From Deinandra increscens subsp. villosa (Eukaryota; Streptophyta; Magnoliopsida; Asterales; Asteraceae): a DNA stretch of 64,000 nt. The stretch spans positions 9,996,871-10,060,870 of the forward strand of contig JBCNJP010000017.1 in the NCBI GenBank assembly GCA_039602395.1, written 5' to 3'. Positions 12,434 to 25,000 of this stretch are shown one piece after another (position 1 is the stretch's first letter; each line of letters starts with the position of its first letter). The notes beneath the pieces were generated by a model. That model searched no databases. It saw only the letters and a program-made list of their open reading frames with translations, and was not told the origin of the DNA. The translations under genes and the position numbers were made by a program.

Positions 12434-12998
12434 CTCGCTACATGCAACGCATCTTGGCTGGATCTTCTGGTTCCCATGGCTCACGGCACGTGATGACTCC
12501 ATTTGTAAGCGTCGCGACATGCGACGACTTGTAGCTCAGCAGACGTAATTTTTGGTAAAAATTCGATTTCCATACCAATCCATCCATTTTTTAACCAATT
12601 TTTGCATTAGTTTTGGTTGTGTTTTTATCCTTCATATATCCAGTCACTTTTCTAAGCTTAATCCACTAACCAAATCAAATTAAATCTCCTATTTTGATGC
12701 CTCTCAATCACTATTTAATGCTCATTCATTCGTTGGACTTCTTCATTTGCGACCGATGAAGATGCTCATTCGTTGGTTAAAGATTCAGCTAACGAATGAG
12801 GACAATTTTGCATAATTCGATCAAGATTCATTAACTAGTCGAATTTCCACATCCAATCACTTCTGTTAGGTGCACAATTGATATATAAGACTCGTTGTTG
12901 CACAGATTGATCAGAAACAACTGATCTGCACCTAAATCTCTTGTTTAACGTTCATAGCCAAGTTTGATTCACAAAAACTGGGCTAGAGGTAACCTACA
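12434..12998. other. Gene-free sequence left of a primer-site remnant
   Basis: Contains several CATTCGTTGG / CAACGAATG motifs (12725-12800), which recur in the LTR-like sequence at about 13285-13400. This suggests both belong to one decayed minus-strand retroelement. No coding motif was recognised. Confidence 0.4.
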
Positions 12999-13460
12999 GC
13001 TCTGATACCAGTTGTAAAATTGTTTTCGGATCGTTTCCGGGTCATATCACAACATGTGATGGATGGAAGTTTGAGATATGCATATAAACTCAATCGGTTT
13101 CATTAATTGGTGTCGAATGATTACATAATTGAAGGAGGATACATCAGAGTTTAAGCACGGGGGAGATCAGACATGATCTGCCCTCTCACAAAGAAGATCA
13201 GAACAAACAAACTCAAACTCAAACTTAGCAAACTTTATAAACTTCAAGAATGGCTAGAAAATCTATCTATTTATACTGCTGCTGACCCAACGAATGAGTA
13301 TACCAACGAATGAACTCATTCTTTGGGTGACATACTCATTCGTTGTTCATTCGTTACCAACGAATTAATGAGCATCCAGCACCTTCATTCGTTGCATCTT
13401 ATTGTCCCGTCTATTAGTCTATCCGTACAATAACGACCACACCAGGAACATGCACTAGCA
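12999..13460 (-). mobile_element. LTR and primer-binding-site remnant, minus strand
   Basis: GCTCTGATACCA at 12999-13010 is the complement of TGGTATCAGAGC, the initiator-tRNA-Met primer site of plant LTR elements. Just to its right, sequence beginning TGTAAAATTG would be the end of the 5' LTR on the minus strand (..CAATTTTACA). A minus-strand TATA box (AGTATAAATAGATAG) lies near 13270. The outer LTR boundary is not visible, so the right end is approximate. No protein-coding part remains next to it. Confidence 0.55.
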
Positions 13461-13810
13461 CTCCCTCACGTGTCACGAAGGGAACTATTTTATAGAAAGA
13501 TACCTGGTTTTTATCCACGTTTATCCGGCTTAATAAATTTTTCTACACATACTTTCTTGCATAAAATCCCTTCTATAATTCTGGGTTGACCCAGCATTAT
13601 ATATTCATTATGGACATTCTTGTAATGGACTTCACTACAATGACAACATCCTTAAATCATTATGCAACCAATTCACATAAGGCATCAACTAAAGCTATTT
13701 AACCCATCTCGTAACACTTGTTCATACACATATTCATTCCATAGACCATTCCATAACAAAATGACCCACATCTAATTATTTGCACATTCACAAGACATAT
13801 TCTAGTTTCT

Positions 13811-14331
13811 ACATTGTACATACTAGATATCCCATTGTAGAACTTCTTTAATCCCATCCAAGGATCCACATTGCATATTATGAGCATCACAATGCACCCT
13901 TGTTAACAACTTTCACAATTAAACATTGTATATCTTAGATATCACAATGTTAGCTCAATCAATCTATATAGAAGACCCGACATTATACATCTTGGATGTC
14001 ACATTACAAGTCTCCTTTATACACATACTTCAACTATACATTGTGCACTTTAGATGTCACAATGTTGAGTTGTTTAAATCTTGATTCTATTGTTATATGG
14101 TTTAACTCTAAGACCGTAAGTCTCAATGTTTCTTCTAATCATAACATCACATTACACATAAGTTAATCACATCATCAATTTTTATGTGTGTTATTATACA
14201 TCTACTCATGACTACAAGTTAATAGCTTGTGTAAAATAATATAAATTTCGCAGTTACGTATATAAACTTCGACTTGTTTAGATTCATTTACAAATAAGAT
14301 TGAACATTGTACATCTAAGATGTCACAATGT
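13811..14331. repeat. Array of 28-nt palindromic repeats, about 57-bp period
   Basis: Six clear copies lie at 13811-13838, 13868-13895, 13923-13950, 13980-14007, 14038-14065 and 14304-14331. The consensus half is ACATTGTACATCTTAG and the second half (ATGTCACAATGT) is nearly its reverse complement, so each unit can form a hairpin of 12-13 bp. The first five starts are 55-58 bp apart with unlike 27-30 bp sequences between them. Weaker copies appear near 14102 and 14202, filling part of the gap before the last one. There is no coding sequence. This is probably a decayed minisatellite or the inside of an unrecognised transposon. Confidence 0.8.
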
Positions 14332-14335
14332 AATC

Positions 14336-15857
14336 TTGTTCCATTCCATAATCGATTGCATAGAGTTTAACTTCAAGCATCTTTTACAATAGTTATACTC
14401 AATATCATGTTTCATCACGTTCATTAAGTTTTTTTCCCTTCCTAGGGAGTGATTGTGCTAGATATTTTTTTTTTCCAATGCTTGATACTCTAATTTTTTT
14501 TCTCAAACAGTTAATTTGTACTAATGTTATTTTTCAATTGTATAGAATTTAGGTTTAAGGGTTTACGTTAAAGGTGTAGGATTATGGCTTTATGCTTAAA
14601 TATTTAGGGTTTTGATGGTGCCTTATAGATTTGTTACAAGACTTGGTCATGTAAAATTTACTTATTTACTATTTTGTGTATCTATGATACTGCCATCACA
14701 ATGTACGGCGGAATAAACAACTAATTCTATGTGTTTGGTATGATCGTATCAGGTTTATTATTGTTACATGTGTGATGTGTCTACAATGTATCTTCAGAAT
14801 CAAATTGATTTTGTGTATATAATTTTATAATCATTATTTAAAATAAATAAAAATCTAAAGTTATTTTGAACTTTAATATAAACAATACGTACAGCTACTA
14901 CAGAACATTATGAGATTGGTACTATTATTATTTTAAATAATTAGTTAAAAATATAAATATTCTTAATATATTATGAAAAATATATCCTCATTAAACAAGT
15001 GTATCTCACTTCAAAAACAGTAAGCACTAGATTAATTATTTGAAATAAATTAATGACTAATTAGAAGGTATCACTTATCACTTATTTGGTAGCTATCCCA
15101 TCACCTTCCTTAATTTGACAATCATTTTCTTTTCCCATATTTAACTTCAAACATACAAAAAATCTTATCTGAACTATGATTCTTATCATGTTAAGAACAT
15201 ATAAAAAATCTTATCTTAAATTATACTATATACACAAATGAACTTAGGTGAATTGTATTATAATTTGATTGGTCGACATATCGCCATTAAAACATGCGAC
15301 ATGACAAATCATAATAAATTTTTAAAGTGTTTTATAGATAAGTATATGAAAACACAAATACAATTAAAAAAAAAGAGTTATATGATGTAGAGAGTAGAGC
15401 AATTTAGTATTTATATTTATTATCATTAAACGTGAGTCCCATTAATGAGAGAAAGAAAAAGAATTGAAAGAAAATATCAAAATTTATGTTCTTCAGTTAG
15501 TTTTTCTTTTAAAAAAGAAAAGGTACAGCGGAAAATTATTCTTGATATCTTACCTTTCAAATTGGAGAGATTTAGAGAAAATAAATATTATCAATCTCTA
15601 ATTCTTTTAAAATTACCAAATTAATTACCCTCAAATCGTTTTTCAATATATACTCAAATTTTTAAACAAAATGATATAATTATAAAATTGTAACTTTCAT
15701 TTCCATTCGGAAACACAAAAATATCATTTTCTTTTCTTTTCTCTTCCCTTCAAACCTAAATTTCCTTTTTTTTTCTAGCTTTCTAATTGTTTTTTCCTTG
15801 TTAAATTTTTTTTGTCTCTTTCTTTGTCTCCTTTTCCTTTTTTCTAGACTTCCTCCA
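14336..15857. other. Gene-free AT-rich sequence
   Basis: Very AT-rich intergenic DNA without a recognisable gene, terminus or tandem repeat. A long C/T-rich tract (about 15700-15850) ends directly at the TTA target site of the Harbinger element that follows. Confidence 0.5.
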
Positions 15858-15860
15858 TTA

Positions 15861-17171
15861 GGGGGGACGGTATGGTGGTGGTTACCGCTTCGCGGTTCCT
15901 TTGGAGCCGGGCGGTTCCCACGGGCAACCATACCGCCCTAGGCGGTTCTTATGTGGGGCTCCGTGTTTTTTTGGTCTAGCGGCAAGATGGAACCGAGGAG
16001 AGCCGGGTAAAAATGAACGTTGGGCTTTTGACCGTTGCCTTCCAACGGCTACTTTTTTTTTTTCTTTTTTACAAATTTACAACTATAAATTCTACCCATT
16101 TTATAACATTTTTACACCATCTTCTTCACCTATCTTCTCCCTCTTTCACATATTTTATATTCTACTCACCATGGATCGATCAAAGAAGAAATCACCCGCT
16201 ACCACGAAAAAATCCACCGCTCCCACCAAAAAATACAAACCGAAAGTTCGAAATACCGGTCAATCCTCCAACGCAAATCCTCCACCCCAATCACAACCCG
16301 CATTTTTCACACCACATCCATCTCACCAATCGTACATCGATCTCTTATCCGGACGTTTTGGGGCTCAAGGGGAGTTATTTCCCCCACATTCTTCCCAATA
16401 CCCGTCTAACGTCATGTACCAAAACACGCAATTTCGAGAGCCACGACGTCAAATCGATTCTGAGTCCGAAGAAGAAGTTGAAGAAGAAGGAGGAGAAGAA
16501 GAGGAAGAACATGCGGTTGAAGAAGAGGATATCGAGGTGATGGACGAAGACGTCCAAGTAATTACGAAGACGAAAGCTAAATTTCCGGGGAGAGCAAAAT
16601 GTAAAACTTGGACGTCGGAGGAAGAGCTTAACTTGACAAAAGCTTATATTCATTGTAGCGAAGATGGGAAAAGAGGCGATCAACAATCCCGCGATTCGTT
16701 TTGGGGTAAAGTTATTGTACACTTCGACGGTTTGATGGGTGCACCTAGTGAACGACAAGAGAAAAAAGCACGTGATCTCGAGATATTTATGAAACCGCAT
16801 AATGATGTTGATCCTCAGTTCCTACCGCTTGTTCTTGAACAAAAAAGAGAAATCGCGGAGGAATACGGATGGGATTGCAACTTTTAGTTGTTTTTTTTTT
16901 TTAAATTGTAGTCGCCTTTTTTTTTTAATTTCAAGTATTGTATCGTTTAATTTCCTAATATTAGTGGTTTGTTTTTTTTTTATAAAAGTTGTTTATTAAA
17001 AGTTGTTAAAAAAAAAAACTAAATTTTTGGTGGCTTCTCCAAGCCACACCACAACCACACCATGTGGTGTGGCTTGGCATGGCTTCAAAAACACCAAATT
17101 TGACATGGCCGATGATGATTGGTTGGTGGGCATGGCTTCTTGAAGCCTTGTGGCAACCATACCCCCTCCCC
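15861..17171 (+). mobile_element. PIF/Harbinger element carrying only the Myb-like ORF1
   Basis: A 1311-bp element bounded by TTA on both sides (15858-15860 and 17172-17174). The left end GGGGGGACGGTATGGTGG and the right end, read inward as GGGGAGGGGGTATGGTTGCC, are matching imperfect terminal inverted repeats. The interior holds one open frame (16171-16887) for a Myb/trihelix-type protein and no DDE transposase. Autonomous PIF/Harbinger elements encode both, so this is an internally deleted derivative. The right subterminal part is rich in GTGGTGTGGCTTGGCATGG palindromes. Confidence 0.8.
16171..16887 (+). CDS. Myb/trihelix-like ORF1 protein of PIF/Harbinger
   Basis: The predicted protein has 238 residues. 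The ATG at 16171 was chosen because the KKSPATTKK start is typical of the family and the frame upstream of it is element terminus sequence; the open frame itself continues up to 15901. Residues 1-90 are basic, Pro/Gln-rich and low-complexity; about 93-133 form an acidic Glu/Asp run; from about 147 comes the Myb-like domain WTSEEELNLTKAYIHCSED..FWGKVIVHFDG. The C-terminus (LEIFMKPHNDVDPQF..LEQKREIAEEYGWDCNF) matches the end of plant proteins often labelled GST-T3-like or NAM-associated. The third Myb helix region and middle of the domain seem to be deleted between them. In this family ORF1 helps the transposase bind DNA; whether this shortened form does is unknown. Confidence 0.75.
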   Translation: MDRSKKKSPATTKKSTAPTKKYKPKVRNTGQSSNANPPPQSQPAFFTPHPSHQSYIDLLSGRFGAQGELFPPHSSQYPSNVMYQNTQFREPRRQIDSESEEEVEEEGGEEEEEHAVEEEDIEVMDEDVQVITKTKAKFPGRAKCKTWTSEEELNLTKAYIHCSEDGKRGDQQSRDSFWGKVIVHFDGLMGAPSERQEKKARDLEIFMKPHNDVDPQFLPLVLEQKREIAEEYGWDCNF

Positions 17172-18267
17172 TTATAGTTTCACACTAGCACGTTTAAGCT
17201 TTAATTAATTTGTATTTTATCTGTGATTATTTTAATATTGTTTATGCGGGACTTTAACAAAATAACTATTTTATGTATCTATGATATCTCTGCTATAATG
17301 TGTAGACAGTTAAATCTAATACTATTAGTCCATTACAAGTTATAAAATGAGATAATATATACGTTATATGATTTATTTCAATGTGTAATATAATTTATTC
17401 GTCTAAGCATATATATGTTTAATTTAATTTTTTTTCGTAAAATTAAGTACGTAAAATTAGATATGTTATATGATTTATTTCAATTTGTAATTTTTTTACT
17501 CTTTTTTAGCATATATATTCTTAATTCAACTTGTTTCATAAGATTAAATACGAACTAAAGAGATCGTGACTACATAAATAAAATGACGTTGAATTTGATT
17601 TTGACTAAAAAGAATAAAAATCACTACAACTTTAACATGTGACATAATTAATTAATAAGAGTAAAAGACATTTTAATTTGAAAACAAAACAGTACAACCA
17701 TGTTGTCTTAACGTAAAATAGTACAGTTTATAAATCCATTATATTTTTTAATGCAAACTAGTAGAATGTTTTGTACTATTTTACTTTACAAAAACACAAA
17801 ATATGTTGTTTTAATACAAAACAACATAGAAAAAGTTTGTCTAATACAAAACAAAACATACAATGTAAAAAATACAAATCATAATGTTTTAATATAAAAC
17901 CAATGCAATTATTATAAATTAGTACATTTTTTAAAAAACTAGTACAGTTTCACAAACCGGTACAATTTTTTAAATTAAAAAAAAAATTTAGTTTTTTTAT
18001 ATATCAAATTGAAGATAAATGCTTGATTTTATGGTACAATTTTTATATAAAAAAATAATATTGTATAAAAAGGGTATGAGCATCTAAAAATAGGGGGGAG
18101 GGGGGGACTTAATAAAACTAACAAAAGAAGTTATACCAAAAATATTCTCCCACGTCTTATTCTCATCTTATTTTATTGTACTTTAAATCCCAACCACTGA
18201 TTTACAAAATTACAAAATTAATGAATCAGATATCTTCCTATTTTTTTTAGGTAAAATATATTTTTAA

Positions 18268-19459
18268 TTGAATTCAACCCTAATAAGATTAGGAAAGCTT
18301 GCGATTCACGATAAAAAGTTCGACAGAGAAAAAAAACATGTTTATGGTAAAACAATATTAACACTCGTTTTTTGCGGTGAAAATATACTATTAACACTCG
18401 TGCTCTACGATGTGGATGCAACGACCACGAGTGGAGACATGTGGTACTACAAACACAAGACATCAGGCAAATGTGAAGATGATAAGATCGTTCCTAGCAC
18501 AAGGTTTTTAATTTTTGCAAAAAAGATTTTAATTATGTATTCATTATTATATTGCATACTTAGATTGTTTATATTATTTTCAGGTTGAAGCTGTTGATCA
18601 AGGTCCAGGACGCGACCGGATCAGTGATATTGACCCTTTTCGAAAAAGAGCTCAGGAGGATTTTAAAGGTTAAAGCCTTTGAATTGTTGAGCAGAGATTT
18701 TGAGGTAACACATATCAATTCAATTTTAATTATTTTAGTTGTTCGATTTATGAGTCATTGTGGTGGTACTATTTTTTTGTATGGTTTTTAAGGTCGGGAA
18801 ATATCCCGTGGAGCTAGAAGCTATTTTCGAGAGAAGATTGGCTATCAAGGTCGATATTAGTGATTTCAACATCGGTCATGATTATAGATTTTTTACAATT
18901 GAATCACTTACTGATAGTAAATCAGTTATATCTGTCCTAGATGAGAGGCACAACAAAGATGAGGTGATTTTTTGAGTGTATTCTATTTTCCATCATTATA
19001 TCATCACTCATATTAAACAAACTCCCGTTATAATGTGTATTTTCTATTTAGCATGTTCTCTCTCAATCTATCGACTTTTCCTCTCAAGGACAAGCAGATA
19101 ATGAAAGTAGTGTGAATAAGGTATGTAACTATATCATTAAACATTAAGTCGTAAATTTCTTATTATCATTTCCAAAACTAATTTATATTATGTTTATATT
19201 ATATTTATTTTTTTTAATAAAACATTTATAATGTTAATTACAGGAGGTGATAAATATCAGTGACATGAAGAGTCAGAACCAAAAAGATCTGAAAGGCAAA
19301 GGAAACTTTCAACATGATGACTTGAAGCGGAAGCTTAGTGATATCTATGACATTGAAAATGGAGCAGGTTCATCTCCAGTAAAGGTTGCTACTGATGCTG
19401 GTACTGGAAGTCAATCTTCTTTTGATCAGGAGTTGTTGGTGCCTAAAGTTGAGAAGTAG
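18268..19459 (+). pseudogene. RPA70-like protein of the Helitron, N-terminally truncated
   Basis: The exons by splice sites and phase are 18268(?)-18503, 18584-18704, 18793-18963, 19052-19120 and 19244-19459. Together they encode a C-terminal replication protein A large-subunit OB fold: WYYKHKTSGKC, then LKLLIKVQDATGSVILTLFEKE and GKYPVELEAIFERRLAIKVD. RPA70 binds single-stranded DNA; plant Helitrons often carry such a gene. The N-terminal DNA-binding domains A and B are missing and no convincing ATG opens the first exon (a TTG begins the frame). The zinc-ribbon cysteines usual before this fold are largely absent: only one Cys remains after WYY. A local duplication of ATTAACACTCGT near 18355-18405 disturbs the start of the fold. 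The tail (DMKSQNQKDLKG..) is acidic and basic without a known domain. It is most likely a truncated gene. Confidence 0.65.
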
Positions 19460-22016
19460 CTTGGATCGAAGGATGTTTGGTGGTTGATGACATTAGTTTG
19501 GTTATTTTTAAACTATCGTGAACAATTTGCATTTTATTTGTCTTTCCTTTGGTTGATGACGTTGCTTTGGTTGGCTTTGGTTGATGACGTTGCTTTCGTT
19601 GTTTGCTTTTTTTTATCGACAATGGTTATTTTGTTAACTTATATGAATGGTGTGCTTATATTTATTTTGTTTATTATTTAATTATTGGTATTATTTTTGT
19701 TTTAAAAATTAGTTGTATTGATTCATATGTATTTAAAATCTCAAATATTTATTTTAAAACATAAATATTTTTTTTGAAGACATAGGTTTTTTATATTGGT
19801 ATTATATATTATTTGAAGTCTATAATTACTTATATGTAATTATAGTTTTTTATATTTGTATAATATATCCCGATTTTATTTTAACTTTTAAAACCTTTCA
19901 AAAAAATTTAAAAAGACATTTAATAAAATTGGCACTGTTTTTGTAAAAAAAAAAGAGAATTTTTAATATTCAACAAAATTTAAACGGTTTCAATAATAAT
20001 ACTCCGCCATTTTTTTAAAAATATATATACGTTTCCAAATTCGAATTTAAAATTTAAAATTTATATAGGTTTTCAAATTTATTTAAAGCTGTATTGAGTG
20101 CGCCATTTTTTAAAAAAACTTTAAACGTTTTCAAATTTAAAATTTATATAAGTTTCCAAATATATTTCAAATTTTCACTAATATATATGTTTCGAAATTA
20201 ATTTAAAAAATTTCAATCCGCCATTTTTCTTTAAAATTTTAAACCTTTTATATTTTTAACAAGATTTCCTCATTAATTGTTTATATCCTTCCATAAATTT
20301 TAAACTTCAATCTCCTATATATAGTCCCTAATAATTCTTTTGTACCACTATTCGTCACCCTCTCATATTACTAACTTCTTTTCTTCATTCGTATCTCCTT
20401 TCAGTATTTCTTTTATCAACGAAGGGACCAATCAAAAGGTATGTTTTTTTCCAGAATACATGTTTTATGTTTCTGTTTAAATATACATGATTTATATTTA
20501 GTTTAAAATTTTTAAATTAAATATTATTAATTCGTTTTTTTAAATATTATTTTAAATATAATTATTGGTATATTAACTTTGTTTTAATTTTCAAAAAATC
20601 GTCATTTTTTAAATTAAAGATTGAGTGCGCCATTTTTATAAAAAAAAATTAAACGTTTTCAATTTTTTTAATTTATATAGGTTTCGTGATTTATTTTCAA
20701 TCTTCACTAATATATATGTTTCCAAAATTATTTGAAAATTTCAATCCGCCATTTTTAAAAAAAAAAATTAAACGTTTTAGATTGAGTGCGCCATTTTTAT
20801 AAAAAAAATTTAAACGTTTTCAATTTTTTAAATTTATATAGGTTTCGTGATTTATTTTCAATTTTCACTAATATATATGTTTCCAAAATTATTTGAAAAT
20901 TTGAATCCGCCATTTTAAAAAAAAAAATTTAACGTTTTAGATTTTTAACAAGATTTCCTCATTAATTGTTTATATCCTTCCATAAACTTTAAACTTCAAT
21001 CTCCTATATATACTCTCTACTAATTCTTTTGTACCACTATTTATCATCCTCTCATATTACTAACTTCTTTTCTTCATTTGTATCTCCTTTCAGTATTTTT
21101 TTATCAACGAAGGGACCAATCAACAGGTATGTTTCTTTTTTAAAATACATGTTTTATGTTTCTGTTTAAAAATACATGATTTATATTTAGTTTTAATTTT
21201 TTAAATTAAATATTATTGATTTGTTTTTGTTAAATATTATTTTAAATATAATTATTTGTATATTAACGTTGTTTTAATTTGAAAATTTATTGATTCTTTT
21301 TTTTTTAATTCGTAAATTTAATATTTGAGAGAGGAATTCCGCCATTTTTTTTTTGAAATTTAAAATTTTTTGACTTTTTAACAAGATTTCCTCCATTAAT
21401 TCCAAAAAAACCGAAGTTTCCATTTATTTACCAAGTTATAATTTGTAATATTCTTTACTTAATTACTTCCATAAATTCTTAAATCGATTTTTAAAAAAAA
21501 ATCACGCCGGAATTTTTAAAAATAAATCATTTTCAGATTTGTAACTTCATTTCTTGAATTACTTCATTCAAATTTTGAGAATTATCAAAAGCTTTGTCGT
21601 TGTGGTTTCGGTAATCCATATTCAATCTATTTTTTGTTAATTGTTTTGTGAATTTTTTGATTTAGGATATTACCATATTCAAATTTGATTTAGGACAGTT
21701 TTTTGTTTATTATTTCATGCTTTGTCTTTCTATTCTTATATACGTATAAATGTTTGTTTAGAAACTTATAGGATTTTTGTATAATTGAATAAACCTATTA
21801 ATTAGAAAACATAATCATTTTTTACGTCTCATTTTACATGTATATTTACATGTGTTTCATGTTGATAATTACATATGTATTTAAAAGCACAATAAAATCC
21901 AAAATGTTAATTCATACTATCCGTACGTTTCGGTTTTTTATAAATATATTTAGATTTGTACTTGAATAAAATTTAGTCCGGTTTCTAACTTTTCATGTTT
22001 TGTTTTTTAAACATCT
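19460..22016 (+). promoter_or_regulatory. Helitron central non-coding region with duplicated promoter
   Basis: Two copies, 689 bp apart, of a promoter-plus-leader block begin GATTTCCTCATTAATTG at 20263 and 20952. Each has a TATA-like CTCCTATATATA (near 20312 and 21002), a C/T-rich leader ending CAACGAAGGGACCAATCAA, and a splice donor GGTATGT (near 20439 and 21127). The donor probably opens a leader intron that ends before or near the RepHel start at 22017. Eight CGCCATTTT motifs occur between 20004 and 21350, several inside repeated blocks that begin ATTGAGTGCGCCATTTTT (20092, 20621, 20781). No protein is encoded here apart from short open frames. Confidence 0.6.
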
Positions 22017-25000
22017 ATGGATATGACAGGAAATAGAGGAAAAAGGAAGCTTCGCATGGAACAATCAACACAGAGAAAAACACATGCTACTATGCAAATC
22101 TCATGTTCTTCACAAGTGAACATAAACAATTATGTTCATCCTTTGTCGTACATTTCAGAGGGTAGAATTAATTATTTAACCATTTCAAGACAAAACAGAA
22201 GACACCGGAAAAATCTTTTGGATATTAAAAGAGGAAGAAAACCTCAACAATCATCAACACCCGCATGTTCTTTACCTTCAGGAAATAGTACTTATAGACC
22301 TCCTCTTAGTGACATAACAAATGGTAAAATCTTCCGTTTAACATGTAGCTCAGTTTATTTCCATTTACAAACCTTTTTAAATATATTTAATTTTGATTTG
22401 TTGTTTAAATTTCAGTTATCAGAGATACTTATTCAAATACTGGTAGACAAAACAGGGAGAGAAGGAAAATGTTAATGCTCCATCGGAAACATGAAAAACT
22501 TCAAGTCTATCAGAATTCATCCAAGTCCTTAGAAGTCAATAAACCAACTTCTTCAGTAGCTTTGTCTGACCGATCAAACCGTAAGACCAATCTATTTTAA
22601 ATAATACTTATTTATTTTAATGATTACTAATTTTTTAAATGTTTTATTAAATTGTATTTTTTTTTCTGTCTAGATTGTAATGCTTCTCCGGTTTGTTTTA
22701 ACGCTGCTCCTACACCTAACTATAGATCCCCTCTTAGTGACATATCAAATGGTATGTTATTAATTTACAATTTATGTCGTAACAATTTTATTCATATATA
22801 TTTACATTTTTACTTTTTTAATAATATTTAACATGTTTCTTTTATATTTAGGTGCACTTCCATCGGGAAATAGTTTTGTGTTTTCAGGGATAACTACTTC
22901 TACATATCTTCCTACTCCTTTATCAAGTGGTATGAATAATAATTAATTTATTGGTAAAACTACTTAAAACTAAATAAGGTTACATCGTAACTTTTTAACT
23001 TATAATATTTATTTAATATTGTTGATTGCTTTTTACAGGTGATTCTGGAAATGCTTCGAAGGAGAATAGATATAAAAGAAAGTTGGCACTGGCAGAGAAG
23101 AAGAATAAGAGGTCTCAACAATCTTTAAATATGTCGTCCGCTTCACAAGTCCTTAATCCTCCCACTACCGTTTTATCAAAAGACAATTCAAATGGTATAT
23201 ATATATTTTCGATTATCTACTATAAGATATAAATTGTAATTTAAATTTGATATATTAGCTCTATTTTATAATCACTAATGTATTTATATTATCTTTTAGC
23301 AACATCTTCTTCTTTTTCCGTATCAAGAGCTGCTGTTAGAAATGGCAAAAGAAAAGTTACTCCGTTATCTCCGATACGTATGGTTGATTTAAATTCAGAT
23401 GAGGAGGATGACGTTCAGCCTAATAACAAAGTAGATGATTATAAAGGCATCTCGAAAGGTTTTCTATTTTAAAATGATATTCTTAGTTTATTTATTAATT
23501 TTTATTATCTAATGGTATTTTGATATTTTGGTATGTTTTTGCATAATTTGGAACAGAATACCTTGATCATGGTGATCAGTGTGTTATATGCGATGTATGT
23601 CATTCAAAGTTATGGAAGGCCGAGGCTACTCACAAGAGGACAGACAGATTGGGTACGAGCTATTCATTTTGCTGCGGATATGGAAAGGTAGAGCTTCCAG
23701 AATTCAAACAACCCCACGAGTCATATCTCAGTCTTTTTAAGTCTTCTGATGCGAAAAGCAAATACTTTGCTAAGAACATTCGGCGCTTCAACTCCATGTT
23801 CTCTTTTACCTCTATGGGTGGTAAGATTGACTATACGGTCAATAAAGGTAGAGGTCCGTATACATTCCGCTTGAGTGGCGAAAATTATCATAGAATTGGA
23901 AGCTTGCTGCCTCAAGATGGTGAGATGCCTAAATTCTCTCAGTTATACATCTACGATACAGAGAATGAAGTTACAAACCGTCAATACCATTTTAGGTAAT
24001 CTTCCATACCTTTAGCAAGATTTTTATTAATATTAAAAATAATTTATTATCTTATCAATTAATTCTGCATTACGTCTCCAAATAAACCGCACTTATAAAT
24101 TCTTTTTTTTTTAAACAGTGATACTGACAGGCCATCCAGCTCTTCAATCTCGCCGTTTGAGGTGGAAATTATTCAACAGTTGAAAGATATGTTAGACTCA
24201 CAAAATGAGTTGGTCAAAACATACAGAATGGTGAGGGACACATATCAAGAAAATCCTCAGGTCGATTTGAAATTACGACTTATCGGTCGACGGTCGAAAG
24301 ATGGAAGAAAATATAATCTTCCGACCGCATCTGAGGTTGCCGCGTTAATAATTGGGGATTTTGATGATAATATCGAATCACGCGATATAGTTGTTCAGAC
24401 TAAAGGTGGATATTTGCAGCGTATCAGCGAGCTTCATCCTTCTTATCTAGCACTGCAATATCCGCTTCTTTTCCCATTCGGTGAAGACTGTTACCGCATA
24501 GACATTCTTCATAGGGATGTTATTCTTGACCAGGCTAATCAGAGGAATAGGAAATGTACAATGAGGGAGTATTTCTGTTATCTTATACAAGATCGCGTCA
24601 ACAAATTTTCTTTAATCCTCAATGCGAGGAGGTTGTTTCAACAGTTTTTGGTTGATGCTTACACAATGATTGAAGCGCAACGATTATGGTTTATTCGGAA
24701 CAAACAGAGCACTCTCAGGTGTACGAGTTACAGTGACATCAGTAATGCTCAGACTTCAGGTGATACAGACCTTTCGAATAAAGGTCAGCGGGTAATACTT
24801 CCGTCATCTTTTACCGGTGGGGCCAGATATATGTTGCAGAATTATCTTGATGCAATGTCGATTTGCAAGTGGTATGGCTATCCAGATTATTTCATTACCA
24901 TCACATGCAATCCGAACTGGCCAGAGATGAGAAGACATTTAGCAGATACGACTTTACTTCCCGAAGATAAGCCGAATAACCTTTCCAGACTTTTCAAGAT

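Noticed and set aside
13811..14331. CRISPR-like array (28-nt palindromic repeats, 27-30 nt spacers)
   Set aside because: Spacing is CRISPR-like, but this is plant nuclear DNA, the repeats are degenerate, one interval is much longer, and no cas genes are present. Described as a palindromic minisatellite.
16013..16540. 175-codon frame overlapping the Myb-like ORF
   Set aside because: It is an alternative frame over low-complexity and acidic-coding sequence; the recognised domain is in the other frame.
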